DNA of 64,000 nucleotides. It comes from Quatrionicoccus australiensis (lineage in GTDB: Bacteria > Pseudomonadota > Gammaproteobacteria > Burkholderiales > Rhodocyclaceae). Where the stretch lies: contig NZ_JAHBAH010000001.1 in NCBI RefSeq assembly GCF_020510425.1, positions 2,461,001 to 2,525,000 on the forward strand, given 5' to 3'. The notes beneath the pieces are model-generated. The model saw nothing but the letters and a program-made list of their open reading frames with translations. It did no database searches and had not been told where the DNA came from. Position numbers and translations under genes: made by a program. This document shows positions 16,478 to 26,766 of the stretch, piece by piece (the first letter of the stretch is position 1; each line of letters begins with the position of its first letter).

Positions 16478-17007
16478 AAGCTCTGCTTCTTTTGCTGCTC
16501 CTGCCGCTTGCCGGTTGTATCAGCGTGCGCCAGACGCCTTTGCCCGCCAACCAGACGGTGGCGGTCGATTATCCGGCCACCGTGGCTGGCGACCGCAAGG
16601 CCGAACTGCGCCTGGCGAACAGTTTCCGTTATGGCAGCGGCGGCGTCGGCCGCAACGAGGCGGAAAGCCTGCGTCACTGGCTGGATGCTGCCGAAGCCGG
16701 CAATGCCGACGCGCAAATGGCGCTCGCCAGCCATTACCGGACGAGCGATCGCGAGCGGGCCGCCTACTGGTATCTGCGCGCCGCCGAAGCCGGCAACCGG
16801 CAGGCGCTCGGCGCCCTGGCAACACTCCTTGGTGACAACCGCAACGGCACACCGGATTACCCGGCGGCGCTGAAATGGGCTTACGCGGCTGGCAACGCCT
16901 ACCAGATCAACCTTTATCAGAAGCAACTGACGCCGGAGGCCCAGGCCGAAGCGAAGCGTCAGGCCGAAGAATGGAAAAGCCGCCAGCCGGCGAAGGAAAA
17001 ACAATGA
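16474..17007 (+). CDS. Sel1-repeat lipoprotein
   Basis: 177 residues from ATG 16474. The signal peptide MKALLLLLLLPLAGC ends in a clear lipobox LAGC with Cys 15, so this should be a lipoprotein. Two or three Sel1 repeats follow (GDRKAELRLANSFRYGSGG, AGNADAQMALASHYRTS, AGNRQALGALATLLGD). The C-terminus is charged. It overlaps both neighbours by ATGA. An Lgt-like gene upstream in the same operon could in principle modify it, though the housekeeping Lgt would suffice. Confidence 0.83.
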   Translation: MKALLLLLLLPLAGCISVRQTPLPANQTVAVDYPATVAGDRKAELRLANSFRYGSGGVGRNEAESLRHWLDAAEAGNADAQMALASHYRTSDRERAAYWYLRAAEAGNRQALGALATLLGDNRNGTPDYPAALKWAYAAGNAYQINLYQKQLTPEAQAEAKRQAEEWKSRQPAKEKQ

Positions 17008-18428
17008 GCCGCAAGAACCGCCCCTGGCTTTTCTACGACACCACGGCCTCGGTATGCACGACCTGCCTGCGCCAGGTCGAGGCCAAGATCGTCATCAAGG
17101 ACAATGAGGTTTTCCTCGACAAATGGTGCCCGGCGCATGGCACCGAACGTGTGCTGATCGCCGACGATGCCGAGTATTACCGGCTCGGTCGTGAGGTCTA
17201 CGTCAAGGCGCCGGAAATGCCCGACCAGTTCAACACGCGTATGGTGCATGGCTGCCCTTACGATTGCGGCCTGTGCCCGGACCACATGCAGCATTCCTGC
17301 CTGTCGGTGGTCGAGATCACTGAACACTGCAACCTGCGCTGCCCGGTGTGCTACGCCGAATCGGGGCCGGAGAAGCAGAATCACCGCACGCTGGCCGAGG
17401 TCGAGGCGATGTTCGACGCCATCGTCGCCAACGAGACCGAGCCCGACGTGGTCCAGCTCTCCGGCGGTGAACCGACGCTGCATCCGGATTTCTTCGCGAT
17501 ACTCGACGCCGCCAAGGCGCGTCCGATCCGCCACCTGATGATCAATACCAACGGCCTGCGCATCGCGCGCGAGCCGGAGTTCGTCGCGCAACTGGCGACT
17601 TACAAGCCGGGCATCGAGATCTACCTACAGTTCGATTCGTTGCACGACGACGTGCTGCAGCAGATGCGCGGTGCCGACCTTGCTGCCATCCATGAGCGAG
17701 CGCTTGCCAACCTCGAAGCGCACGGCATCTCGACGACGCTGGTGATGACCGTCAAGCGCGGCGTCAACGACCAGCAGATCGGCGAAGTCATCCAGCACGG
17801 CCTGAAATACCGCTGCGTACGCGGCGTGACCTTGCAGCCGGTGTCGGATGCCGGCCGTAACCTTGATTTCGAGGCCGCCCGGCATCGCCTGACGATCAGC
17901 GAAGTGCGTCGCCGCGTGGCCGAACAGTCGGGGATTTTCACGCTCGACGACATCGTGCCGGTGCCCTGCAATCCGGATACGCTGGCCATGGGCTACGCCG
18001 TCAAGCTGGCCGGCGAGGTGTTGCCGCTGACCCGTCACCTCGGTCCTGAAGCGTTGTTGGCCGGGCCGCGCAATACCATTGTTTTCGAGCGCGATCCGGC
18101 GATGAAGGAAGCCGTGTTCAAACTGTTCTCGACCAATCATTCGCCGGTTTCGCAGGCCAACTGCCTGTCGGCGCTGCTTTGCTGTCTGCCGACCATCGCA
18201 GCGCCCGATCTTGGCTACGAAAACGTCTTTCGCGTGCTGATCGTGCAATTCATGGATGCCGCCAATCTCGACCTGCGGGCACTGAAAAAATCCTGCGTGC
18301 ACTTTGCCCAACCCGATGGCAAGCTGATTCCCTTCGAGGCCTACAACCTGTTCTACCGCGGCGAGCGGGCGGTCAAAACGCGCGAAATCCAGGCCGAAAT
18401 CGCTGCTGCCACCGAGCGCCGGCGCTGA
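17004..18428 (+). CDS. Cysteine-rich radical SAM enzyme, MJ0619/tetraether-synthase-like
   Basis: 474 residues. The radical SAM cluster motif is CNLRCPVC (Cys 109, 113, 116), with LSGGEPTLHPD as the SAM-binding GGEP. Upstream lie a CX2C pair at 18-21, C42, and GCPYDCGLCPDH (Cys 84, 88, 91) plus C99, which could hold an extra cluster or zinc. This order, with GCPxxCGLCPxH just before E-x-T-x-x-C-N-L-x-C-P, is what I recall for the MJ0619 family, which includes the archaeal tetraether lipid synthase Tes. Such enzymes activate unactivated C-H bonds. As last gene of an acyl-lipid operon, a lipid-tail substrate is attractive but inferred. A cofactor or peptide target remains possible. Confidence 0.75.
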   Translation: MSRKNRPWLFYDTTASVCTTCLRQVEAKIVIKDNEVFLDKWCPAHGTERVLIADDAEYYRLGREVYVKAPEMPDQFNTRMVHGCPYDCGLCPDHMQHSCLSVVEITEHCNLRCPVCYAESGPEKQNHRTLAEVEAMFDAIVANETEPDVVQLSGGEPTLHPDFFAILDAAKARPIRHLMINTNGLRIAREPEFVAQLATYKPGIEIYLQFDSLHDDVLQQMRGADLAAIHERALANLEAHGISTTLVMTVKRGVNDQQIGEVIQHGLKYRCVRGVTLQPVSDAGRNLDFEAARHRLTISEVRRRVAEQSGIFTLDDIVPVPCNPDTLAMGYAVKLAGEVLPLTRHLGPEALLAGPRNTIVFERDPAMKEAVFKLFSTNHSPVSQANCLSALLCCLPTIAAPDLGYENVFRVLIVQFMDAANLDLRALKKSCVHFAQPDGKLIPFEAYNLFYRGERAVKTREIQAEIAAATERRR

Positions 18429-18539
18429 GATCCGGCGCACGCCACCCTATATCCATCTTTGCTGCCTCTCTGTATGCTTCGTCATGAATTACGCCCTTGG
18501 TCATGGATTGATGTGGTTTTTTGAGGCGACGACGAAGCA

Positions 18540-19478
18540 ATGAAGATTCTGCTGGTGGACGATTCAAGGGCCATGGCGATGGTGACGACGGCGCGCCTCG
18601 AGTCTTTCGGGCATGAGGTGGTGCATGCCATCGACGGGCCGAGCGCGATTGCCCATTTCCAGCAGACGCCTTTCGATCTGATCCTGATGGATATCGAAAT
18701 GCCGGGCATGAACGGTTTTGAGGCAACGACCCGGATTCGCGCGCTGGAAGGCAACGAACTCTGGGCTTGGACGCCGATCATTTTCGTTACGGCCACCGAC
18801 ACGCCGACCAATCTGGTGACGGCCATCGAGGCCGGCGGCGACGATTTCATTTCCAAGATGGCACCGGAAAACGTGCTGCAGGCCAAGATGAAGGCGATGT
18901 CGCGCATTGCCGCGATGCGCTCGCGTCTGGCCCAGGCCAATACCCGCTTGCAGAACCAGGCTAACCGCGACGGCCTGACCGGTCTGCTCAACCGGCGCGC
19001 GATGGACATGCAGATCGACCAGCTCTGGGAAATGGCTGTCGCCAGCGGCAAGGCGTTCAGCCTGATGATGATCGACGTCGATAATTTCAAGAAATACAAC
19101 GACCACTATGGTCATCTCGCCGGTGACGACTGCCTGCGCTCGGTTGCCAACTGCCTGGCTCATACGGTGCAGCAGGCCAACGATGACAAGGTGGCGCCGG
19201 GCGCCTTTGTCGCGCGCTATGGCGGCGAAGAGTTCTGCGTGGTGATCCCGGACTCGGCGCCCGGCGTGCATGTCGGCGTCGGCCTGGCGATTGTCGAGGC
19301 GGTGGCAGCCTTGCAACTGACGCACGAGAAGAATGCCGACTGGGGCGTCGTCACGGTGTCGCTCGGTTGCGTCTGCGCCCACCCGGCCAGTGGTGTGGTC
19401 GGTAGCCTGTTCCGCCTGGCCGATACGTTGCTGTACAAGGCCAAGGAAGCCGGCCGCAATCGCTGCGAAGCCGCCTGA
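18540..19478 (+). CDS. Response regulator with GGDEF output (diguanylate cyclase)
   Basis: 312 residues. A receiver domain (LLVDDSRAM, phosphorylatable Asp in LILMDIEMPG, Lys in FISK) is joined by a coiled coil to a GGDEF domain with active ARYGGEEF. This makes c-di-GMP from two GTP when phosphorylated and dimeric. The RxxD inhibitory site five residues before GGEEF is absent, so product feedback is unlikely. No kinase gene is adjacent. It lies alone between the radical SAM operon and ubiA. Confidence 0.92.
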   Translation: MKILLVDDSRAMAMVTTARLESFGHEVVHAIDGPSAIAHFQQTPFDLILMDIEMPGMNGFEATTRIRALEGNELWAWTPIIFVTATDTPTNLVTAIEAGGDDFISKMAPENVLQAKMKAMSRIAAMRSRLAQANTRLQNQANRDGLTGLLNRRAMDMQIDQLWEMAVASGKAFSLMMIDVDNFKKYNDHYGHLAGDDCLRSVANCLAHTVQQANDDKVAPGAFVARYGGEEFCVVIPDSAPGVHVGVGLAIVEAVAALQLTHEKNADWGVVTVSLGCVCAHPASGVVGSLFRLADTLLYKAKEAGRNRCEAA

Positions 19479-19514
19479 TACGGTCGACTGCGCCAGACGG
19501 GGTAAAATCGCCGG

Positions 19515-20390
19515 ATGAACTGGCTCGCCTTCAAAGAAAAACTCGATCTCTACGAAAAGCTGATGCGGCTCGACAAGCCGATCGGCATCCTGCTCCTGCT
19601 TTGGCCGACGCTGTGGGCGCTCTGGCTGTCGGCGCAGGGCCGGCCGGAATGGACCATAGGCGTCGTCTTCGTGCTCGGTACTGTGCTGATGCGTTCCGCC
19701 GGCTGTGTCATCAACGACTACGCCGACCGCGATTTCGACAAGCATGTCGAGCGCACCAAGGAACGGCCGCTGACCGCCGGCCGGGTGACGACGCAAGAGG
19801 CGCTGCTGCTTTTTGTCTTCCTCTGCCTGCTCGCTTTCGCGCTGGTTCTGGTGCTGGAAAACAGCCTGCTCATCTGGTTGTCGCTGCCGGCGGTGTTTCT
19901 CGCGGCGAGCTATCCCTTCACCAAGCGCTTCTTCGCCATTCCGCAGGCCTATCTCGGCATCGCCTTCGGCTTCGGCATCCCGATGGCCTACGCGGCGCAT
20001 CTCGACATGGTGCCGGCCGAAGCCTGGTGGCTGCTGCTCGCCAATGTCTTCTGGGCGGTGGCCTACGATACCGAATACGCCATGGTCGACCGTGACGACG
20101 ACCTGAAAATCGGCATCAAGACCTCGGCGATCACCTTCGGGCGCTTCGACGTTGCCGCGGTGATGTTCTGCTATGTGATGACGCTCGCCATCATCGGCTG
20201 GATCGGCTGGAGCAATGCGCTGGGCTGGCCGTTCTACCTCAGCCTGGGCGTTGCCGCCGGCATCATGGGCGTGCATTACACCTGGATCCGCGGCCGCGAG
20301 CGCATGCCCTGCTTCAAGGCCTTCCTGCACAACAACTATGTCGGTGCGGCGATCTTCGTCGGCATCGTGGTGGATTACCTGATCCGATGA
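19515..20390 (+). CDS. ubiA: 4-hydroxybenzoate polyprenyltransferase
   Basis: 291 residues, an integral membrane prenyltransferase that attaches the polyprenyl tail to 4-hydroxybenzoate in ubiquinone synthesis. Both Asp-rich Mg-diphosphate motifs are present: [20 protein letters not shown] and [20 protein letters not shown]. Nine or so helices are predicted and the length is standard. The stop overlaps the start of ubiD (ATGA), coupling two enzymes of the same pathway. Confidence 0.95.
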   Translation: MNWLAFKEKLDLYEKLMRLDKPIGILLLLWPTLWALWLSAQGRPEWTIGVVFVLGTVLMRSAGCVINDYADRDFDKHVERTKERPLTAGRVTTQEALLLFVFLCLLAFALVLVLENSLLIWLSLPAVFLAASYPFTKRFFAIPQAYLGIAFGFGIPMAYAAHLDMVPAEAWWLLLANVFWAVAYDTEYAMVDRDDDLKIGIKTSAITFGRFDVAAVMFCYVMTLAIIGWIGWSNALGWPFYLSLGVAAGIMGVHYTWIRGRERMPCFKAFLHNNYVGAAIFVGIVVDYLIR

Positions 20391-21862
20391 AATACCATGA
20401 CTTGCGCGACTTCATGTCGCAACTGGAAAAGACCGGCGAACTCAAGCGCGTCGCGGTCGACGTCGATACGCGCCTCGAAATGACCGAAATCTGCGACCGC
20501 GTGCTGCGCGCCGAGGGGCCGGCCATCCTCTTCGAGCAGCCGGTGAGCGGTACGACCCGGCACGACATCCCGGTCCTCGCCAACCTGTTCGGCACGCCCA
20601 AGCGCGTCGCGCTCGGCATGGGCGAGGAGTCGGTGCAGGCCTTGCGCGAAGTCGGCAAGCTGCTCGCTTACCTCAAGGAACCGGAACCGCCGAAGGGCCT
20701 CAAGGATGCCTGGGACAAGCTGCCGATTCTCAAGCAGGTCTTGAACATGGCGCCGAAAACGGTGTCGAGCGCGCCGTGCCAGGAAATCGTCTGGGAAGGC
20801 AAGGATGTCGATCTGGCGCGCCTGCCGATCCAGCATTGCTGGCCGGGCGACATCGCGCCGCTGATCACCTGGGGCCTGGTCGTCACCAAGGGGCCGCACA
20901 AGAACCGGCAGAATCTCGGCATCTACCGCCAGCAGGTGCTCGGCCCGAACAAGGTGATCATGCGCTGGCTGGCGCATCGCGGCGGCGCGCTCGATTTCCG
21001 CGAGCACCAACTGGCCAATCCCGGCCAGCCGTTCCCGGTTGCCGTCGTGCTCGGCTGCGATCCGGCGACCATCCTCGGCGCCGTGACGCCGGTGCCGGAT
21101 TCGCTCTCCGAATACCAGTTCGCCGGCCTGCTGCGCGGCGGCAAGACCGAGCTGATCAAGTGCATCGGTTCCGCCCTGCAAGTGCCGGCTTCGGCCGAAA
21201 TCGTGCTGGAAGGCGTGATCCATCCCGGCGAGACGGCACTCGAAGGGCCGTACGGCGACCACACCGGTTATTACAACGAGCAGGCCGAATTCCCGGTTTT
21301 TACGGTCGACCGCATCACGATGCGCAAAAAGCCGATCTATCACAGCACCTATACCGGCAAGCCGCCGGACGAGCCGGCCATCCTCGGCGTCGCGCTCAAC
21401 GAGGTGTTCGTGCCGCTGCTGCAGAAGCAGTATCCGGAAATCGTCGATTTCTACCTGCCGCCCGAAGGCTGCTCGTACCGCATGGCCATCGTCAGCATCA
21501 AGAAACAGTATCCCGGCCACGCCAAGCGCATCATGTTCGGCATCTGGTCCTTCCTGCGCCAGTTCATGTACACCAAGACCATTATCGTGGTGGATGACGA
21601 CATCGACATCCGCGACTGGAAGGAAGTGATCTGGGCGATGACGACGCGCATGGATGCGACGCGCGACACGACGCTGGTCGACAACACGCCGATCGACTAT
21701 CTCGACTTCGCGTCGCCGGTCGCCGGTCTCGGCTCCAAGATGGGGCTGGATGCGACCAACAAGTGGCCGGGCGAAACGACGCGCGAATGGGGGCGGCCGA
21801 TCGTCATGGACGACGGCGTCAAGAAGAAGGTCGATGCGATGTGGCAGGAGCTTGGTTTATGA
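20387..21862 (+). CDS. ubiD: 4-hydroxy-3-polyprenylbenzoate decarboxylase
   Basis: 491 residues, the usual UbiD size. It removes the carboxyl group from the UbiA product and uses prenylated FMN made by UbiX, which is not in this window. Family landmarks include [22 protein letters not shown] at the start, [13 protein letters not shown] in the cofactor-binding region, and [11 protein letters not shown]. The conserved WGRPI and the end [17 protein letters not shown] are intact. The gene is coupled to ubiA upstream and to an acetyltransferase downstream by ATGA overlaps. Confidence 0.95.
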   Translation: MKYHDLRDFMSQLEKTGELKRVAVDVDTRLEMTEICDRVLRAEGPAILFEQPVSGTTRHDIPVLANLFGTPKRVALGMGEESVQALREVGKLLAYLKEPEPPKGLKDAWDKLPILKQVLNMAPKTVSSAPCQEIVWEGKDVDLARLPIQHCWPGDIAPLITWGLVVTKGPHKNRQNLGIYRQQVLGPNKVIMRWLAHRGGALDFREHQLANPGQPFPVAVVLGCDPATILGAVTPVPDSLSEYQFAGLLRGGKTELIKCIGSALQVPASAEIVLEGVIHPGETALEGPYGDHTGYYNEQAEFPVFTVDRITMRKKPIYHSTYTGKPPDEPAILGVALNEVFVPLLQKQYPEIVDFYLPPEGCSYRMAIVSIKKQYPGHAKRIMFGIWSFLRQFMYTKTIIVVDDDIDIRDWKEVIWAMTTRMDATRDTTLVDNTPIDYLDFASPVAGLGSKMGLDATNKWPGETTREWGRPIVMDDGVKKKVDAMWQELGL

Positions 21863-22347
21863 GTCTCACGGTGCTTCCTCTCGACCTGTCCGATCTGGCG
21901 CAGGCGGAAATCTGGCTGGAACTGCTCGATCATTACGCGCAGGACCCGATGGGCGGCGGTGACGGCTTGTCCGACTACGCCAAGCTCAACCTGGTGGCGA
22001 CCATGCGCGAGGTGCCGGGTTTCCACGGGGCGCTGGCCTGGCTGGACGGCAAGGCGGTCGGCTTGATCGATTGTTTCGCCGGCTTCTCGACCTTCGCGGC
22101 GCGGCCCCTGCTCAATGTGCACGACATCGTGGTGCACCGCGACGTGCGTGGCCGCGGCGTCGGTCAGGCGCTGCTTGCCTGGGCCGAAGCGCGCGCCCGC
22201 GAACTCGGCTGCTGCAAGCTGACGCTGGAAGTGCTGTCGAACAACACGCGCGCCATGCGCAGCTACGAGCAGGCCGGTTTCGCGCCTTACGTGCTCGACC
22301 CGGCGGCCGGGCACGCGCTGTTCCTGCAGAAATACCTCGCCGACTGA
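21859..22347 (+). CDS. GNAT-family N-acetyltransferase
   Basis: 162 residues from ATG 21859, overlapping the ubiD stop. The acetyl-CoA-binding motif A is [27 protein letters not shown], followed by [22 protein letters not shown] (motif B). The substrate cannot be predicted. It is third in the ubiA-ubiD transcript, which may only reflect coupling. Confidence 0.88.
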   Translation: MSLTVLPLDLSDLAQAEIWLELLDHYAQDPMGGGDGLSDYAKLNLVATMREVPGFHGALAWLDGKAVGLIDCFAGFSTFAARPLLNVHDIVVHRDVRGRGVGQALLAWAEARARELGCCKLTLEVLSNNTRAMRSYEQAGFAPYVLDPAAGHALFLQKYLAD

Positions 22348-22375
22348 GGTCCACCGGTCGACGCCGGAAAAACGC

Positions 22376-22987
22376 CTAAATCCCCATGTAGCGGCCGGCC
22401 TTGTGGTTGACCGCGATGACCAGGTTGAGGGCGACGGCGCCGAGAATCGAGAGTGCGATGCTGGTTGGGTCGCGCACGAAAAAGGCCGCCGCGAGAATGC
22501 TCAGGTCGGCCGCCATCTGCAGCTTGCCGGCGCGCCAGCCACGACTGTTCTGGAGGTGGATGGCGAGGATGCCGATGCCACCCAGGCTGGCCTTGTGGCG
22601 GATCAGCATGAGCAGGCCGACGCCGGCCATGAAGCCGGCCATCACCGCGGCAAACACCCGGTTCACTTCGCCCAGCGTGATCAGGCCGGGCAGCACTTCG
22701 GTATAGACGGCAAGCAGGCTGACCGCGATGAAGGTCTTCAGCGTGAAGGTCCAGCCCAGTGCGCGCACGCCGAGGTAGTAGAAGGGCAGGTTGATGGCGA
22801 AAAGCAGCGGCCCGATCGGCCAGTCGCCGACGTAATGCAACAGGAAGGCGATGCCGACCGTGCCGCCGGTGAGCAGTCCTGCATGCCGGAAAAGCAGGAT
22901 CGCGAAGGCGACGAAGAGCGGCGCGACGAGCAGCGCCTGCGCATCCTCGAACAACGTGTGGCGGACGACCGGCGGGTTCTGGCTCAT
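22376..22987 (-). CDS. YitT-family membrane protein
   Basis: 203 residues with five or six membrane helices. It starts in the pattern of the YitT N-terminal domain (LFRHAGLLTGGTVGIAFLLHYV, NLPFYYLGVRALGWTFTLKTFIAV). The C-terminal cytoplasmic DUF2179 domain of longer relatives is absent, so this is a short form. Transport function has been suggested for the family but not settled. The start overlaps the dacB stop by 4 bp, so the two are co-transcribed. It converges on the acetyltransferase gene. Confidence 0.82.
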   Translation of the reverse strand: MSQNPPVVRHTLFEDAQALLVAPLFVAFAILLFRHAGLLTGGTVGIAFLLHYVGDWPIGPLLFAINLPFYYLGVRALGWTFTLKTFIAVSLLAVYTEVLPGLITLGEVNRVFAAVMAGFMAGVGLLMLIRHKASLGGIGILAIHLQNSRGWRAGKLQMAADLSILAAAFFVRDPTSIALSILGAVALNLVIAVNHKAGRYMGI

Positions 22988-24450
22988 TCCTTCTCCAGCA
23001 CGATGTTCTTCTCGCCGGCTCGCCGTTCGGCAACCCAGACGAGCAGGGCGTCGATCGCCGCCGCGCCGGCCTGGGCGCGCGGATGGTTGATCAGGAAAGT
23101 CACGGCGTGGCGGCGTCCCTCGCCATCAAGCGCATAGCCGGCGGCTGTCTTGACGCCGTCCAGCGTGCCTGTCTTGATGTGGGCGCGGCCGGTCGCCTGC
23201 GAGCCGTTGAGGCGCTTCTTCATGGTGCCGTCGATGCCGACAATGGGCAGGCTGGAAATCAGCTCGGGCATCACCGGATTCTTCCAGGCATCCTGCAACA
23301 GGCGATTCAGGCTGCCGGCGCTGATCCGCTCCAGGCGTGACAGGCCGGAGCCGTTTTCCAGTGCCAGCTCAGGAAAACGCAGGTTGCGCCCGTTCAGCCA
23401 GTCGGTGATGCGCTGGCGGGCGCGTTCTGCAGTCGCCGGTCCGGTTCCCCCCACGGGGGCTTCCTTCGGGGCGTCGTTGCCCAGGGTCAGGAAGACCTGG
23501 CGCGCCATGACATTGTTGCTGTACTTGTTGATGTCGCGCACGGCATCGGCGAGCGGCGCCGATTCGTGCGTCGCGAGCAGGCGGCTGCCGATCGCGACGT
23601 TGCCGCCACGCACCTGGCCAGCCAGCGTGCCGCCCAGTTCCTGCCACAGGCTGCGGATCAGGCCGCCCGCCTGGGTGTCGGCCGGCAGGGGCGACAGGTT
23701 GAGCGTCTTCTCGCCGCACAGCGCGCTGTAGCTGCCGGTGAACTCGAGGCGGTTGCCATCGTTTTCCGGGATCAGGCGGACGTTGATCAGGTCCTTCCAG
23801 TTGCTGCTGCAGGCATTGCCGTCGGCCTTCAACTGGTTGTCCACGCGCAGGCCGGCGGCCGGGGTTTCGAGCAGCAGGCGCGGTCGACCGTTGTCGGGCA
23901 GCAGCGTGAAGCGCAGGGCGCGGAAATTGATCAGCAGGCCGTCCGGGCCGACGTTGTAGGGCCGCATCGGCTTGTCGTCGAAGGCGCCGGGGTCGATGCT
24001 CGGGACGTTGAAAACCGTCCGGTCGAGCACCACGTCGCCGGCAATGTGGCGGATGCCGCGCACGCGCAACTGGCGCAGTAAACCGCTCAGGTGTTCGATC
24101 GCGAAGCGCGGGTCGCCGCTGCCCTTGAGGTACAAATTGCCGTTCAAAACGCCGTCGACCGGTTGGACATCGATCCAGGCCGTCGTCTTCCACACATAAG
24201 CCGGGCCGAGCAGGTCGAGCGCGGCGTAGGTGGTGACCAGCTTCATGACCGAAGCCGGGTTCATCGCCTGGCTGGCGTTATGGGCGACCAGCGCAGTATT
24301 GCTGTCCACCGGCTGGACGACGACGGCAACACTGGTCGCCGGAATCTGCGCCGCCTTCAGCGCTTTGAGCACGGTGGGCGGCAGGCCGTCGGCGAGGGCC
24401 GCCAGGCTGAGTCCGCCGAGAAGGGCGCCGAGGAATAGTTTTTTGAGCAT
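22984..24450 (-). CDS. dacB: D-alanyl-D-alanine carboxypeptidase/endopeptidase (PBP4 type)
   Basis: 488 residues from ATG 24450, which begins a signal peptide MLKKLFLGALLGGLSLAALA. It is a periplasmic class C penicillin-binding protein of the PBP4/peptidase S13 family that trims D-Ala and cleaves peptidoglycan cross-links. The SxxK motif is SVMK at 67-70, SxN is in KYSNN, and the KTG motif is in HIKTGTL. The large insert typical of PBP4 lies between SxxK and SxN. A terminator separates it from the chemoreceptor gene upstream. Confidence 0.93.
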   Translation of the reverse strand: MLKKLFLGALLGGLSLAALADGLPPTVLKALKAAQIPATSVAVVVQPVDSNTALVAHNASQAMNPASVMKLVTTYAALDLLGPAYVWKTTAWIDVQPVDGVLNGNLYLKGSGDPRFAIEHLSGLLRQLRVRGIRHIAGDVVLDRTVFNVPSIDPGAFDDKPMRPYNVGPDGLLINFRALRFTLLPDNGRPRLLLETPAAGLRVDNQLKADGNACSSNWKDLINVRLIPENDGNRLEFTGSYSALCGEKTLNLSPLPADTQAGGLIRSLWQELGGTLAGQVRGGNVAIGSRLLATHESAPLADAVRDINKYSNNVMARQVFLTLGNDAPKEAPVGGTGPATAERARQRITDWLNGRNLRFPELALENGSGLSRLERISAGSLNRLLQDAWKNPVMPELISSLPIVGIDGTMKKRLNGSQATGRAHIKTGTLDGVKTAAGYALDGEGRRHAVTFLINHPRAQAGAAAIDALLVWVAERRAGEKNIVLEKE

Positions 24451-24468
24451 CGGTTTGTCGGGGCGTAG

Positions 24469-24493
24469 AAAAAAGGGGAGGCCGCAGCCTCCC
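24469..24493 (-). terminator. Rho-independent terminator of the chemoreceptor gene
   Basis: Reading the minus strand, GGGAGGC (24493-24487), a 4-base loop and GCCTCCC (24482-24476) are followed by six T residues. It lies between the chemoreceptor stop at 24514 and the dacB start at 24450. Confidence 0.85.
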
Positions 24494-24513
24494 GTCATTC
24501 TATGTGGCTTGGC

Positions 24514-26598
24514 TCAGTTGCGGTAAAGCTCGAAGCCGGCAATCAGGGTGTCCAGCTGTTGAGCCGTCCGCTGCAATTCATCCGCCGCAATCTTGGCCGC
24601 CTGGGCTGACTCGGTATTTTGCTCGATGAGGTCGGTGATCTGCTGCATGCTGCTTGCCACTTCTTCGCTGGCGACCCCTTGTTGGCGGGCGGCATCGGAG
24701 ATCTGGCCGGCCATTTCCGAAACATGGCTGGACGAATGCGTGATGCCTTCCAGGCCGGCCACGCTCTGGCGCAACATGCCGATGCCGGTTTCGACTTCCT
24801 GTGCGGCCAGTTCCATGCTGGCCACCGCCTGTGAGGTGACGGCCTGGATCTCGTTGACCGTGACGCTGATGTCGGCGGTTGAACTGGTCGTCCGTTCGGC
24901 GAGCTTGCGCACTTCGTCGGCGACGACGGCAAAACCGCGCCCCTGCTCGCCGGCGCGGGCTGCCTCGATCGCCGCATTCAGGGCAAGCAGGTTGGTCTGG
25001 CTGGCGATCTCGGCGATGACGCGGGTGATATCGCCGATTTTCTTGATCGAGTGGTTGAGCTGGTCGATGGTGCTGTTCGATGCATGCACCGCTTCGACGA
25101 CCCGGTTGGTCGCGGCCATGCTCTGGTTGATGTTGACGTTGCTGTCGCTGACCTGAGCTTGCGACTCGCGGGCAGCCGAGGCGGCTTCCTGCGCATTGTT
25201 GGCGACTTCCTGCACCGACTGACTGAATTCTTCGGTCGCAGCGGCGACACCCTCGACACTGGATTGCTGCTGCAATGATTGCTCTGCCACCATGGCCATT
25301 TGTATTTCGAGTTGCTGGCAGCGATTTTCGATGGCGTGCGAAGCGCTGCTGATTTCGTCGAGCATGGCTTTCAGGGTGCCCTGCATGGTCGCCAGGTTGC
25401 ACATCAGCAGCCCGGTTTCATCGCGCCCGTCGATCTCGATGTCGTCGGTCAGCTTGCCCTCGGCGATGCTTCCGAAATAGCTGACGGCCTTGTGAATGGG
25501 CCGGATGATCGCCGCCACCAGCATGGCGCCGCCGATCAGTGCGAGGAGCAGGGCAAAGGCGAGGCTGCCGATGGTGACATTGCGTACGCTTTGATAGCGT
25601 GCTTCGGCCTCGGCGAAATTCGCTTCGGCGGAATGGGCGAGTTCGTTGATCAAGGCCTCTCCAGCCTTCTGCATTTCGCCGTACAGCGGGTTGATCTTGA
25701 GCAAAAGCAGCTCGTTGGTTTGCGTGTACTTGCCCTCGGCCAGCAGGCCGCGGGCGATATTGACGCCCTCTTTCGAGAAGCGCTCGCGGGCTTCGCTGAA
25801 CTTGGCCAGCAGTTCTTTCTCATGCTCCGACAAGGGCAGCTTTTTGATGTTGTCGAGAAGGTTGTTGATCGCCTCGCGATTTTTCAGCGTTGTTTCGATG
25901 TGCCGGTCGAGCGGGTGGTCATGCAGTTTCGAGTTGGGATTGAGCGGATCGTGCTGCAGGGCGAGCATGACTTGCGCGCGGTTGTCGGAAAGGAGGGCGA
26001 GCATCTGGTTGATCGTGTTCGACGGCAACAGTTTTTCGCGGTACATGCGGTCGAGTTGACCGTTGGTTTCGGCAACGCCCTTGATTCCCAGTATGCCGAT
26101 CACGGTCATCAGGGCCAGAATGACGGCGATTGCCGCCCACAGGCGGGCGCGCAGTGAAATGGTCGGTTTGCCCGTGGTCGGCAGACTTCCCTTCTGACCC
26201 GCGGCGGCATAGGCGGCTTCGGCAGCGGCGCGCTTGTCGCGGCGGGCCGGGGTGCGGACCGACATGTAGCCGGTGACCTGGCCGTCTTTCTTGAGCGGGA
26301 CGACAAAGGCTTCCACCCAGTAATAGTCGCCGTTCTTGCAGCGGTTCTTGACCAGGCCACGCCAGGGCAGGCCGGACTTCACGGTCGCCCACAGGTCGCG
26401 GAAGGCGGCCTCCGGCATGTCCGGGTGGCGAACCAGATTATGGTTCTGGCCGATCAGTTCTTCGCGCGTAAAGCCGCTGATTGCGACAAAGGCGTCGTTG
26501 GCATAGCTGATGCAGCCTTTGAGATCGGTACGTGAGACGAGATAGGTATTCGGGGGGAAGGCAATTTCGCGCTGGGTGACCGGTTGGTTGTTTTTCAT
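24514..26598 (-). CDS. Aer-like methyl-accepting chemotaxis protein with PAS domain
   Basis: 694 residues from ATG 26598. The N-terminal PAS domain (about 12-125) has [31 protein letters not shown], the Aer signature, and may bind FAD for redox or oxygen sensing. A membrane helix ([18 protein letters not shown]), a periplasmic four-helix-type region of about 170 residues, a second helix ([19 protein letters not shown]) and a HAMP domain follow. The signalling domain tip has the conserved [20 protein letters not shown]. Having both an N-terminal PAS and a periplasmic sensor suggests two inputs. Transcription ends at the terminator upstream of dacB. Confidence 0.92.
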   Translation of the reverse strand: MKNNQPVTQREIAFPPNTYLVSRTDLKGCISYANDAFVAISGFTREELIGQNHNLVRHPDMPEAAFRDLWATVKSGLPWRGLVKNRCKNGDYYWVEAFVVPLKKDGQVTGYMSVRTPARRDKRAAAEAAYAAAGQKGSLPTTGKPTISLRARLWAAIAVILALMTVIGILGIKGVAETNGQLDRMYREKLLPSNTINQMLALLSDNRAQVMLALQHDPLNPNSKLHDHPLDRHIETTLKNREAINNLLDNIKKLPLSEHEKELLAKFSEARERFSKEGVNIARGLLAEGKYTQTNELLLLKINPLYGEMQKAGEALINELAHSAEANFAEAEARYQSVRNVTIGSLAFALLLALIGGAMLVAAIIRPIHKAVSYFGSIAEGKLTDDIEIDGRDETGLLMCNLATMQGTLKAMLDEISSASHAIENRCQQLEIQMAMVAEQSLQQQSSVEGVAAATEEFSQSVQEVANNAQEAASAARESQAQVSDSNVNINQSMAATNRVVEAVHASNSTIDQLNHSIKKIGDITRVIAEIASQTNLLALNAAIEAARAGEQGRGFAVVADEVRKLAERTTSSTADISVTVNEIQAVTSQAVASMELAAQEVETGIGMLRQSVAGLEGITHSSSHVSEMAGQISDAARQQGVASEEVASSMQQITDLIEQNTESAQAAKIAADELQRTAQQLDTLIAGFELYRN

Positions 26599-26766
26599 CT
26601 TTTTCTTTTGTGTTGTTCCGCTGGAACACCGCGACAAGGATCGCTAATCCGATACGGGGCTGCGTTTTGCTAAAGGAATAGTGTAATTGGTTTTGCTATT
26701 ACTTTAGTTATAGGTATTGCGCCCCAAACGATTTTTGGTCGCTGGAAAAGGTCTTGCTGTCCGGAC

